The notes under the pieces are model-generated. The model saw only the letters and a list, made by a program, of their open reading frames with translations. It did no database searches and had not been told where the DNA came from. This document shows positions 23,426 to 33,310 of a stretch of DNA of 64,000 bases, in pieces. The translations under genes and the position numbers were made by a program. Position 1 is the stretch's first letter. Every line of letters starts with the position of its first letter. Origin of the DNA: Anisodus tanguticus (taxonomy: Eukaryota; Streptophyta; Magnoliopsida; Solanales; Solanaceae); contig CM067561.1 of the NCBI GenBank assembly GCA_034509755.1, positions 7,444,646 through 7,508,645 of the forward strand. The letters run 5' to 3'.

Positions 23426-26335
23426 TGTCATGACCCTTTTTAAGAATCGTGGTGGCACCTACGCTTTCCCATGGGTATGCGAATCACTCCCAACTCACTT
23501 AACATGATATAACAAAAAACTATGAAAATATAACAAAATACTTAAACAATTGTCGATTATAATATAAAATGTGGAATATAAGTCTGAAAAATAAAATACA
23601 ATCCTCCAATGATTTGGTCAACGATACAAGAACACTATTAAGGATACAATTCTGGAATAAAAGGCAACACAATGCCAAATACTGAATAAGAAAATCTGAA
23701 TCATGTCTCTCGAATAGAAATAAAGATAAGGTAACAGATAAAGTATCTTAGGCATGCCGGAAGTAGCATCCTCATCCTGAATACTGGAAGTCACCCGCTC
23801 GGACTCAAATCAAGGTCTCGAACTGGTAGACGAATCTGTATTTGTATCTAAATAGAGTGCAACAAGTGTTGTATAAGTACACATACGTACCCCCGTAGGC
23901 ATCATAAGCTGACAAGGATAGAAGATACAAAAAAAGATAAATAATGAGTTAACACTAAATAAATCATATAGTAGATAGTTTAATAATCCAAATAAGTCAC
24001 TTAGTTCATGTAAAAGTTTACTGAATCAACAAGACATTTATTGCACATACGACCTCATATTCATAAGAGTTATCGAATTCCAGAAAGGTTCAATAGCAGT
24101 ATTCAAGTACTTAATGATCAGTTCTAAATCCTCATTTATCTAGAAATCAACCAAGTCATCAATTACCAATCCAAAACTTAATTCATCAACAAATAATCAA
24201 TGCAATGAAGTATATATGAAATAAATGCACTGCATATGCCAGGTACATATTTTATCTCCCTTATACAGGCATTCAAATTCTATTAACTGCACAACCACGA
24301 GGGACTCGCGAAGTCCATATATGCCTCCGAAATTTCTCAACAGAGCCCAGCTCTTGGCTGAATAACTATTGCAGACGTGCAACCCATTCCCCGCATATCA
24401 TCATCATCTCAATGTTGTCATAATGTCATAAGTCTTATTACCTTCTGGTCTCTTTTCATACCACTCTCATATCAATATCAACACAATCATGAGTGTATAA
24501 AGGTAAATGACAATATAAGGTAAGAAATCATGATGTAATAAGATGCAACCAAGTATAGAGATGAATATCACATGCTTTCAAGAATTCATTAACATATTGT
24601 CCAAGTATATTCAGAATATCATATCGAAAGCATGTGTGATGCATAAACACGACCAAATTCAAATATGGCGACGAGCCCACACAATGGCGATAAGCCCAAT
24701 CAATCAACAGTCTGAATCAACTTCAGGCTGATTCCCCAAATTATCCATCATCACAGTTCAAAACTGATACCCACTCAAACGTTCATCATAGCCATTTGAG
24801 TGGGATCCCCAAATATGCATAATAACCCTCAATATTTATAATTGATTACGTACTTCCATCGGAGTCTAATAAAGAAAACGGTAGCCTACCTCTGGGCCGA
24901 TCAGGAGCCACGAACGGTCAACTCTCCACGCAAGCCTTGCCCTTCCTAAGTGCCTCGTGGTAATCGAAGTCTAACACACATAGACTATACGTTAAAATAA
25001 AGCTAGCACCTTAAACAAGGACATAGTCCTTAAACATACCAAGACTTTCAAAACCAACCCCGGGCACACGGTATCAAGATCCAATTTTTATTACCCAAAA
25101 AACATAAATATATACTAACTAATCATATTCTTAAGTTAATTGATGAACTAAACCCAATTGAACCCTCAATTGCACAATTTAAGAAAAGCCTAAATTTATA
25201 AACCCTAGAATTTCTCCCAAATCAAAAAGGGTTTCTATATTCAAATTAAATGCTACAACACAATCTTCTATCATATTCCAATGCTAATTTACAATATCAA
25301 GACAAACTAAACCATATTACACCCTTAAATCAAAGTTTCAACCTCTCTTAATCTCATAGGAACACTAGAACTCAGTTTCCTCAAACTTACATACATTCTA
25401 TACCACCCTTAAAGACATAAATCATGAATCATAACTACAATGGTGAAGAATCTTAACTCAAATGAAGAATTTAGTCCCAACCTTCAAGAATTCCCCCATT
25501 GGCAGCTCTAGAACTGAGGTAAAGTTATTTTGGAAAAGTGTTTTGACCTAGAGAATTTATTAGGCTTCCAGATAGAACTATTTCACTCCTGCAGAATGTA
25601 ATCCGTATGCGAGGTCTCGCTCCGGCGGATAACTAGCTCACTGAGGCGCAGTCACTTAACAACTTGGCTCAGCGCCGAAGCGGAACATGATACCGCAGAG
25701 GCTATGACGTATCTGCGTGAAAACTTTCGCTGGGGTGGAACTCCCACAAAATATCTGAACCCGCTTCTGTAAGCCAACCTCCGCAGTGGCGAACACGCAG
25801 GAGCAGACGATTGTATCGCTGGGGCGAACACCAGACACCAACAAAAAGGATTTCAACTCAAACTTCCACCAAACACTCCCGAGACCCCCCGGATATAAAC
25901 CAGACATGCTCTCCCAAGGTAAACAGTGCTAAGAACTCAGTCGCGACCTTGGATGTTCCATTTAATCGAGCTAAGTTATACTTTTTAAAAAATCTCCCAA
26001 AATAACAAAATATCCAAATTTTACAAATAAGGCCACAAAATGCATCCATTTTCTCGGGAAGCAAACCAATGACTTGACTAAGTCATAACTGACCCTCCGG
26101 AACTACCGAAAGTGACGATACCCAAAAATGATCCATATACTCAAAAGTCAATCTTAAGTCAAACTATCCAACTCTAAGGTTCTTATTTTGAGTTTTTCAT
26201 CCAAAACTCACATAAATGGACCTCAAAATCCGTGCCACCAATCCTCACGCATTACAAATCACACATAGAGTCTATGAAAGGATAAAGTAAGCAAATAGAG
26301 GTCTATAGCTAAAAATGATCAGACGTGTCGTTATA
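23426..26335 (-). repeat. Gypsy A 5' LTR (2,910 bp)
   Basis: The plus strand reads TGTCATGACCCTTTT at the left and GTCGTTATA at the right, followed directly by the target duplicate TTTCT. It aligns with 10587-13469. The hairpin region lies at 25639-25676. It holds no gene. Confidence 0.92.
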
Positions 26336-26383
26336 TTTCTTCTTTCAACTACCACTAACACACTAACCATCATGTTAAAATAT

Positions 26384-26462
26384 GTACAAGCTGACTTTTA
26401 TGGCTATTTACAACAACAAAAAAAGATGTTACTTGTTGTCAATCAAAAAGTCTTCTTCTTCT
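26384..26462. repeat. Host tandem duplication, copy 2
   Basis: Begins GTACAAGCTGACTTTTATGG and continues AAAAAAAGATGTTACTTGTTG. It is the partner of 10515-10586. It may be part of the 3' untranslated region of the broken ORF at 26650-27132 (minus strand). Confidence 0.75.
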
Positions 26463-26649
26463 TTTAATTAGCATAAACACATCACCAATATTTTCAAAAA
26501 CATCAGCAAGAAAAAGGACTATCGACATTTCCAACAACATCCAGCAACAAAAAAGAGACCATAAGACTATCACAAAGGAAAAGTAGAATACAGTTTTTAC
26601 CATCCCCACACTTAAATTATTCATTTCTCCCGAGTGAACAATTCAAGTT

Positions 26650-27132
26650 TCAATGGATACATGTTCCATTGCCTTCTCCAGTGAAAAATTCAAATCTAGC
26701 ATCAAAGTTATCATTTTCATGATTTCTGGGAGGAATAGAGGGTCCTTCTCCATAGAAATTTGCAAGATTTGCAGCAGTTATTTCTAGAGTTGTTACTATA
26801 TCTAAAAAAATAGAGAGAGGTTGCATTCCAAATAGTATGAAACTTGGATTTGATAAACCTCCTCTATGTATCTCGACTACTGCTGGGGATAAGGGAAACG
26901 ACAAAGAAAATTCCGATGTTGGATACAAGCCTGCACCTTGGAAGCTGTTACTACTCTGATCTGTAAAAGGAAAACACTGAAAATTTGATGTGTCAGAAAA
27001 TTTTACAGCATTACTAATGTTGCCCGCGAGATTTCCCATCATTTGGATGGTCGGAGAAGTAGACGCAAATTGATTTTGCAACATCAGACAAATGTAAGAT
27101 TGACTATTTTTAGTTGCATTAATTTTAGACAA
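26650..27132 (-). pseudogene. Unrecognised host-like ORF, probably a 3' gene fragment
   Basis: A 160-residue open frame without an ATG start: the codon at 27132 is TTG and the one before it is a stop. The protein is rich in Ser, Asn, Phe and Pro (QNQFASTSPTIQMMGN, FQCFPFTDQSSNSF, NFYGEGPSIPPRNHENDNF) and ends GEGNGTCIH. This looks like the disordered C-terminal part of a regulatory protein rather than a transposon product, but I do not recognise the family. The sequence beyond the stop to about 26384 could be its 3' untranslated region. On the upstream side RTE LINE sequence begins within 50 bp, so the gene would be cut off there. Confidence 0.4.
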
Positions 27133-27174
27133 TTAATGGTAGGTGTAGTCTTTCTACCATAATGCAAGAGCAAA

Positions 27175-28244
27175 TCTTGGCAGATGTGGGTCTGGAGAAG
27201 GTAGAGTGTATGCAGACCTTGCCTCTACCTTGGTAGGTATCGTAACTATTTACGAAAGACCTTCTGCTCAAGATAAAGAATAAGCACACGCAAAACAAGA
27301 GAAACGGTCAAACCCGGACAAGAAATTTAAAGCAGTATGAAAATGATGGTAACAAAAGCGAATAAGTCAGGATAGAGCATTCTGAAAAAGGAAGCAGTAA
27401 ATAATACAAGTAAATAAGATAAACAAGATAAACAAAGCACACTAAAGAACACATAGCAGCAGAAATCAAACGACATGTGACTATAAAGTAATACTGCGCC
27501 TATTAATATGATAGGCTAAGCAGTCCTACAATAATAACACTATAACTACCAGTATATAAGCATAAGTAGGACTACGCTCAACTACATACTATCATTTTAC
27601 CCTAATCCGTGTCCTCCGAAACCTCCCATCTAAGGTCATGTCCTCAGTAAGTTACACATGCAACATATCCCGTCTAATCACCTCTCCCTAATACTTTTTC
27701 AACCTACATCTACCCATCCTGAACTCGTCCATATCCAACCTCTCACACCTCATCACTGGGCATTTGTGTCTCTCATCAACACATGCCCGAACTATCTCAA
27801 CCTCGCTTCCCACATCTTATCCTCCACTGAGGCCACTCTCACTCTGTCTTGAATATCATTATTTCTAATTATATCCCTCCTTGTATGCCCACACATCTAT
27901 CTCAGCATCCTCATCTCTGTAATTTTCATCTTTTTGATGTGTGAAGTATTGACTGGCCAACATTCTGCCACATACAACATAGTCGATCTAACCACCACCC
28001 TATAGAACTTGCATTTAAGTTTTGGTTGGAACTTTTTTATCGCACAAGACTCCAGATTCAAGCCTCAATTTCATCCACCCTGCCCCAATACGATGTGTGA
28101 CATCGTCATCAATTTCTCCATTCCCTTGGATAATGGACCTGAGGTACTTGAAGCTTTCTTTCTTTGGAATGACATGAGTACCAAGTCTCACCTCCATGCC
28201 TGTCTCATGGTCGCTCCTGTTACTGAACTTGCACTCCAGGTATA
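27175..28244 (-). mobile_element. RTE-type LINE, 5'-truncated copy 1
   Basis: It matches the 3' kilobase of the longer LINE to its right (28385-29390). The protein remnant includes MEVRLGTHVIPKKESFKYLRSIIQ and IDDDVTHRIGAGWMKLRL, the conserved end of plant RTE-clade ORF2. The 3' block GTGGGTCTGGAGAAGGTAGA is near 27183. The terminal TTG-type tail is not visible, so the 3' end is also slightly lost. It stops abruptly at about 28244. Confidence 0.82.
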
Positions 28245-29000
28245 AATATATATATATATTAATTACTAGTTATTGCAATTAACTAAAAATAACATATAAC
28301 TAAATTCCTCCCCCTCCCCCCCCGCACAAACATACAAACACACACATATATATCATTAACAACAACATACTTAGTGAAATCCCATAATGTGGGGTCTGGG
28401 GAGGGTAGAATGTATGCAGACCTTACCTCTACCTTGGTAGATAGAACAGCTATTTCTGAGAGACCATCGGCTCAAGACAAAGCACAAGACTAAGCAAAGT
28501 AAGACAAATAAAGTAAGTAAGTCATGATAGAGAATTCTAAAAGATAAAAAGAAGCAAAAGGAAGCAAAAAATAATGCAAGTAAATAAGACAAACAAAATA
28601 CACATAGCATCATAAATCAAATGACAAGTACCTATAAGGCAATACTGTGCCTACTAGTATGATAGTCTAAACGAGCCTACGATAATAATATTACAATTAC
28701 CAGTTTGTAAGCGTAGGCAGGACTACGCTGGGGTACCTACCATTCTTCTACCATAATACATGTCCTCCATAACCCCCTATCTAAGGTCATGTCCTCAGTG
28801 AGTTGCACTTACGCCATGTCCCATATAATCACCTCTCCCCAATACTTCCTCGGCCTACCTCTACCCTTCTTTCACCCGTCCATAGCCAACCTCTCACACC
28901 TCTGCACTGGGGCATTTGTGTCTATCCTCTATACGTGCCTGAACTATCTCAACCTCACTTCCCGTATCTTATCCTCCACTTAGGCCACTCCCACTTTGTC

Positions 29001-30317
29001 TCAAATATCATAATTTCTAATTTTATCCCTCCTTGTATGCCCACACATCCATCTCAGCATCCTCATCTCTGTAATTTTCATCTTTTTGATGTGTGAAGTA
29101 TTGACTGGCCAGCATTCCGCCGCATATAACATAGTCGGTCTAACCACCACCTTATAGAACTTGCATTTAAGTTTTGGTTGGAACCTTTTTATCGCACAAA
29201 ACTCCAAATGCGAGCCTCTATTTCATCCACCCTACCCCAATACGATGTGTGACATCGTCATCAATCTCTTAATTTCCTTGGATAATAGACCCGAGGTACT
29301 TGAAGCTCCCTTTCTTTGGAATGACCTGTGTATCAAACCTCACCTCTACGTCTGTCTCAAGGTCTCTCCCATTACTAAACTTGCACTCTAAGTATTATTT
29401 CTTGGTCCTACTCAGCCTAAACCCTTTAGACTCCAGCGTTTGTCTCTAAACCTCCAGCTTAGCGTTCACTCCGTTGCGAGTCTCATCAATCAGGACTATG
29501 TCGTCTACGAATAATATACACCATGGAACCTCCCTTTGGATTTTCTACGTCAGTACATCCATCACCAATGAAAATAGGAATGGGCTAAGAGTTGATCCCT
29601 GGTGCAGCCCCATCATCACTGGGAAGAACTCCGAGTCTCCTTCTACTATTCGTACCCTTGTCTTGGCTCCATCATACATATCCTTGATTGCCCTACTGTA
29701 TGCCACAAGTACACCCCTAACCTCCAAACATCTCTATAGAACCTTCCTAGGAACTATGCCTTCTCAAGGACGATGAAAACCATATGTAGGTCTCTCTTCC
29801 TCTCCCTATATTGCTCCACCAACCTCCTAATAAGATGAATAGCTTTTGTATTCGAATGCCCCGACATGAATCCAAACTGATTCTCAGAGATAGACACGCC
29901 TCTTCTCACCCTCATCTCCACGACTCTTTCCCAAACTTTCATAGTGTGGCTTAGCAGCTTGATACCCCTATAGTTGTTGTAACTCAGGATATCACCTTTG
30001 TTCTTATACAAAAGAATCATTGTACTCCACCTCCATTCTTTGGGCATCCTCGCCATCTTAATCAGCCACTTCAAACCTGCCCTGCCAGCGCTCTTCCAAA
30101 ATTCAGCTGGGATCTCATCAGGCCCGGTCACTCGTCCTTGGCGCATATTGTGAACATCACACTGAACCTCCTCAATCTTAATATTTTCACCATACCTAAA
30201 ATCCTGGTACCTACCAGAGTGCTCCAGATCTCCCAACATAATGTCTCTATCTTCTTTTTCATTCAAGAGTTTATGGAAGTAAGTCTGCCACCTCCACCTA
30301 ATATGTGCGTCCTCCAC
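29001..30317 (-). pseudogene. RTE LINE reverse transcriptase and C-terminal domain
   Basis: The RT start is in 29754-30317: VTGPDEIPAEFWKSAG, MPKEWRWSTMILLYKNKGD, NYRGIKLLSHTMKVWERVVE, ISENQFGFMSGHSNTKAI. The catalytic box is read as LFVDDIVLID at about 29493-29522 in the adjoining frame, so the Asp pair is intact. The C-terminus (29001-29207) has the FYKVVVRPTMLYAAECWPV and MRMLRWMCGHTRRDKI pieces. Breaks include a stop after GLHQGSTLSPFLFSLVMDVLT and frameshifts. Confidence 0.87.
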
Positions 30318-30796
30318 CAGTACTTTGCGATGCTCGTCCTTGATTCACCTCACGTGATCTAAGTCTTGGGCCCTCATCTCCCTCGCCTTGGCTAGTCTGT
30401 ACAACTTTTTATCCCCATTTTTTTCCTCTAGTTCCATATATAGACGTTCAAAAGCTGCTATTTTTTCTACCGTAACCTCTAGCTTTGCCTCTTTTCACGC
30501 TATCTTATATAATTCCCTATTCGTCTACTTCTGCACCTCATCCTTGCTTTCTACTAATTTCGTATATGCCACTTTTTTTACTTCCACCTTCTCTTAAACT
30601 TTACCATTCCACCACCATTCCCCTTGATGCCCACAATGGCTACCCCGTGAGACCCCTAGCACTTCTCTAGCAACCTCCGAAATGCAACTGGCCATCTTGT
30701 CCCATATACCGGTCGCATCCCCACTACTCCCCCAAGCCCCCTTGGCCATCAACCTCTCCCTCATCTCTTTTTTGCACTGGCCATAGTCAAACTCCC

Positions 30797-31575
30797 TCAT
30801 TTGATTCTTAACTTGTCATCCATAACCCTATTCTTCTCCATCTTTATCTCCAAATCCATCACCAAAAGCTTATGTTGGGTTGTAAGACCCTCCTTCAGAA
30901 TAACTTTGCGGTCTTTACAAAGACCTCTGTCAACCATCCTAAAGAGCAAAAAGTCTATCTGAGTCCTAGCCACCGAACTACGGATAGTCACCAAATACTC
31001 ATCCTTCTTTAGAAATATCGAATTGGCTATCACCATCCCAAAAGCTCTAGCAAACTCCAAAAGTGAGACTCCTCCCCTGTTCCTATCCCCAAGGCCAAAC
31101 CCACTATGCACGTCGTCATAACCCCTGGAAGTGCCCTGATATATCCATTAAAATCTCCTCTTATAAATAACTTCTCAATGGGTGGTATACCTCCTACCAC
31201 TTCATCCAAATCTTCCAGAAATACCTCTTCTCCTCCTCGGACAAGCCCACCTGCGGCGCATACACACTAATAATGTTCATAGTGCATCCTCCAACTACCA
31301 ACTTAATCGTCATCATCCTGTCATTGACCCTCCTAAACTCTACCACCTGATCCCTTAGCTCGTTGTCTACCAAAATGCCTACCCTATTCCTATACTTCGA
31401 TCTACCCAAAAACCATAACTTAGACACGTCTATATCCTTAGCCTTGGGTCCTACCCATTTGGTATCCTTGACATAGTCTATATTAATCCTCCTCTTCTGA
31501 AGAAACTTAACTAGCTCTATGGACTTCCCCGATAAAGTTCACATATTCCAAGACCCTATTCTTAGCCTAGTATTA
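30797..31575 (-). pseudogene. RTE LINE endonuclease
   Basis: Apurinic-endonuclease-like domain. The N-terminus near 31440-31570 reads RIGSWNM, stop, TLSGKSIELVKF and NIDYVKDTKWVG. The middle (31194-31427) has KLWFLGRSKYRNRVGILVD and MNIISVYAPQVG. The C-terminal part (30797-31111) has MHSGFGLGDRNRGGVSLLEFA and ARTQIDFLLFR, where the conserved S/T-QIDF motif of these nucleases is retained. A stop interrupts the first strand. Confidence 0.86.
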
Positions 31576-31590
31576 CCCTTACCCCCTTAA

Positions 31591-32430
31591 CCCTCGCCTC
31601 CGTCCCCGACCGAGAACATGACCCTAGTCTACCATCATTCACCAAAGCCACTAGAGCAAAAAATAATAGTCAAAGGTTAACGTCAACACACATGGGAACC
31701 AATACTAAAGCACAAGTTAACAAAAATCTAGAGGTAAGTCAGGGTACTATAAACCAAAATGCTAAAGCAAAGGACAAGAAGAATAAAGAAAAGAATGTAA
31801 AGTTAAGATTCAATAAAATGCAATACGCAAGAATTTAACTACAAGGATAAGGACAAATATTGAGTACGGGGAACTAGAGGTACCAACTCCAAGGTAATAG
31901 AACATGTTCACACGCTAAAAGCATTGTTCACACGCCAGAACACATTGTTCACTGCCTAAAATCATTGTTTCCTACCAAAATTTTTATACCCGAATGCTAG
32001 GCGGGAGAACAGAGCGATAGAACCTGGGTGTACATCGTGGTAGATCTTGTGGTACCTGCAAAAACAGGAAAAAAAGTTTGTCGGAGGTCGGAGATTCGAC
32101 TTTAATGTGGTGGTGGTGGGTTTCACCAAAGCTCAAAGCTTCAATGCGGAGGTGGAGCAGATCCGGAGCAGATTTGAAAATACCCAAGCCCGCAGTGCGA
32201 CAAAAATAGCCAGTCACTGAGCAGAAATATGGTCATATAGTCTTCTTCTGAAGGGTAGTCTTCTTCGAGGGATCAGTGGCTTTCTTGATCTTTATGTACT
32301 CAAAGAACAAACAGAGAAGAGACAAAAAGATCTAATGCCCTCCAATACTTAGGGCTCCGAAACCCCAAAATCCTAGAAACAATTTTTCAATAATAGATAT
32401 ATATGTCCCAATGGAGTTGTTTATTTCAAT
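31591..32430. other. Possible LINE 5' region, no gene seen
   Basis: It lies upstream of the LINE endonuclease on the minus strand. It has near-repeats of GTTCACACGCTA/GTTCACACGCCA (31911-31950). The minus strand around 32260-32380 is pyrimidine-rich, like a leader. I see no protein. It could be the LINE 5' untranslated region or older unrelated sequence. Confidence 0.35.
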
Positions 32431-32438
32431 ACATATAT

Positions 32439-33027
32439 TCATAATAGTAAAAATAAAATATGAGAGGAAATAATTCTGAGTTTAATCTCGTCAACTTGAT
32501 TATTTGATTGTTTAAGCAAAAAGATTGTGGAAGCCTTATTGTCATATTCTCTAGTAATGTAAGGCTTCAAAAGTTGACCATTTACCTCAAAGTTTTCTCC
32601 CCCCCCCCCCCTTGTATGGTGTATTTCAATTGCACCATAGGGAGTAATTTCAGTTATGATGTATGGTCCTGTCCAGCATGACTTAAATTTTCTTGGGAAT
32701 AATCTCAATTGGTTATTGTACAATAGAACTTGATCTCAAAGTTCAAAATCTTTAGGATAAATGATCTTATCATGCTATTTTTTGTCTTTTCTATATGCCC
32801 ATAAATCATCATCTAACTTTAAAGACCAATATTTACGGGAGGAACCAACATTTTTTTCTAAAATTCTTTTCAATTTTCTGTTGGATACTTCTACTTGCAC
32901 GTTTGTTTGAGCATGATATGGAGTTCTTGTTTTATGTGTTACTTCATATCTTGACAACAAACTAGAGAATCGTTTGTTTACACAATGAGTCCCTTGATCA
33001 CTTATGATAACTCGTGGAGTTCCTGTT
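32439..33027 (-). pseudogene. Athila-like Gypsy integrase fragment
   Basis: The minus strand encodes GTPRVIISDQGTH (second catalytic-Asp block, about 32985-33020), LLSRYEVTHKTRTPYHAQTN and QVEVSNRKLKRILEKN (E of the DDE set) and KLDDDLWAYR. Then, after a gap of about 65 expected residues, comes NQLRLFPRKFKSCWTGPYIITEI..YGAIEI and NGQLLKPY, typical of the Athila-type integrase C-terminus. A run of about 12 C (32600-32611) replaces part of the coding sequence. No LTR was found, so this is a relic cut at 33027 by Gypsy C. Confidence 0.8.
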
Positions 33028-33294
33028 ATGGTTCACTTTTTAGACAACGTGGTGTGAAAACTTTTGTATTACACTTTCAGTCATGTGCTCTTAACTCATA
33101 TAACTAGGTCTTCAGAGCATTTTGATTGTATCTTCCACATTTATATGGTATTCAATACATTTTTTAATAATTTATCATTGTTTATGCTTGCTTTATGCAT
33201 ATTAATAATGGAAATGGACTATAATATAAAAATGAATTGCCTACTGGATTGGGCGTAGGTGCCATCACGGCTTAGAAAATGTTAGATTGTGATA
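33028..33294 (+). repeat. Gypsy C 5' LTR remnant
   Basis: Only the last 267 bp or so of the LTR remain. They align with 47755-48010 and end GATTGTGATA, a degenerate form of the expected CA end, four bases before the primer site. The left boundary abuts the Athila fragment. Confidence 0.8.
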
Positions 33295-33297
33295 AAT

Positions 33298-33310
33298 TGG
33301 TATCAGAGCA
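33298..33310 (+). other. Gypsy C primer binding site
   Basis: TGGTATCAGAGCA on the plus strand, complementary to the end of initiator-Met tRNA, just inside the 5' LTR. It proves that Gypsy C runs opposite to the other Gypsy elements here. Confidence 0.88.

Larger units (their letters stand above)
10587..26335 (-). mobile_element. Gypsy A: Tekay/Del-like LTR retrotransposon with nested relative
   Basis: Minus-strand Gypsy element with 2.9-kb LTRs (10587-13469 and 23426-26335) and a perfect 5-bp target duplication TTTCT (10582-10586 and 26336-26340). The primer binding site is TGGTATCAGAG. The domain order read leftward from 23237 is gag, protease, RT, RNase H, integrase, which defines Gypsy. 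The long LTRs, the TGTCACGACC terminus and the motif style suggest the chromovirus Tekay/Del lineage. The left internal part is interrupted by Gypsy B. All domains are broken. Confidence 0.92.
28355..31590 (-). mobile_element. RTE-type LINE, long copy 2
   Basis: A minus-strand non-LTR retrotransposon with endonuclease then reverse transcriptase, no LTRs, and a 3' end containing GGGTCTGGGGAGGG (28394-28407) followed by a TTG/GTT tail (28358-28367 on the plus strand as AACAACAACA). The order and the motifs fit the plant RTE clade. Several stops and frameshifts make it inactive. The 5' end may continue into 31591-32400. Confidence 0.87.

Noticed and set aside
26650..27132. Calling this ORF a complete gene
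   Set aside because: It has a TTG in place of ATG and a stop codon directly before it, so only a fragment can be supported.
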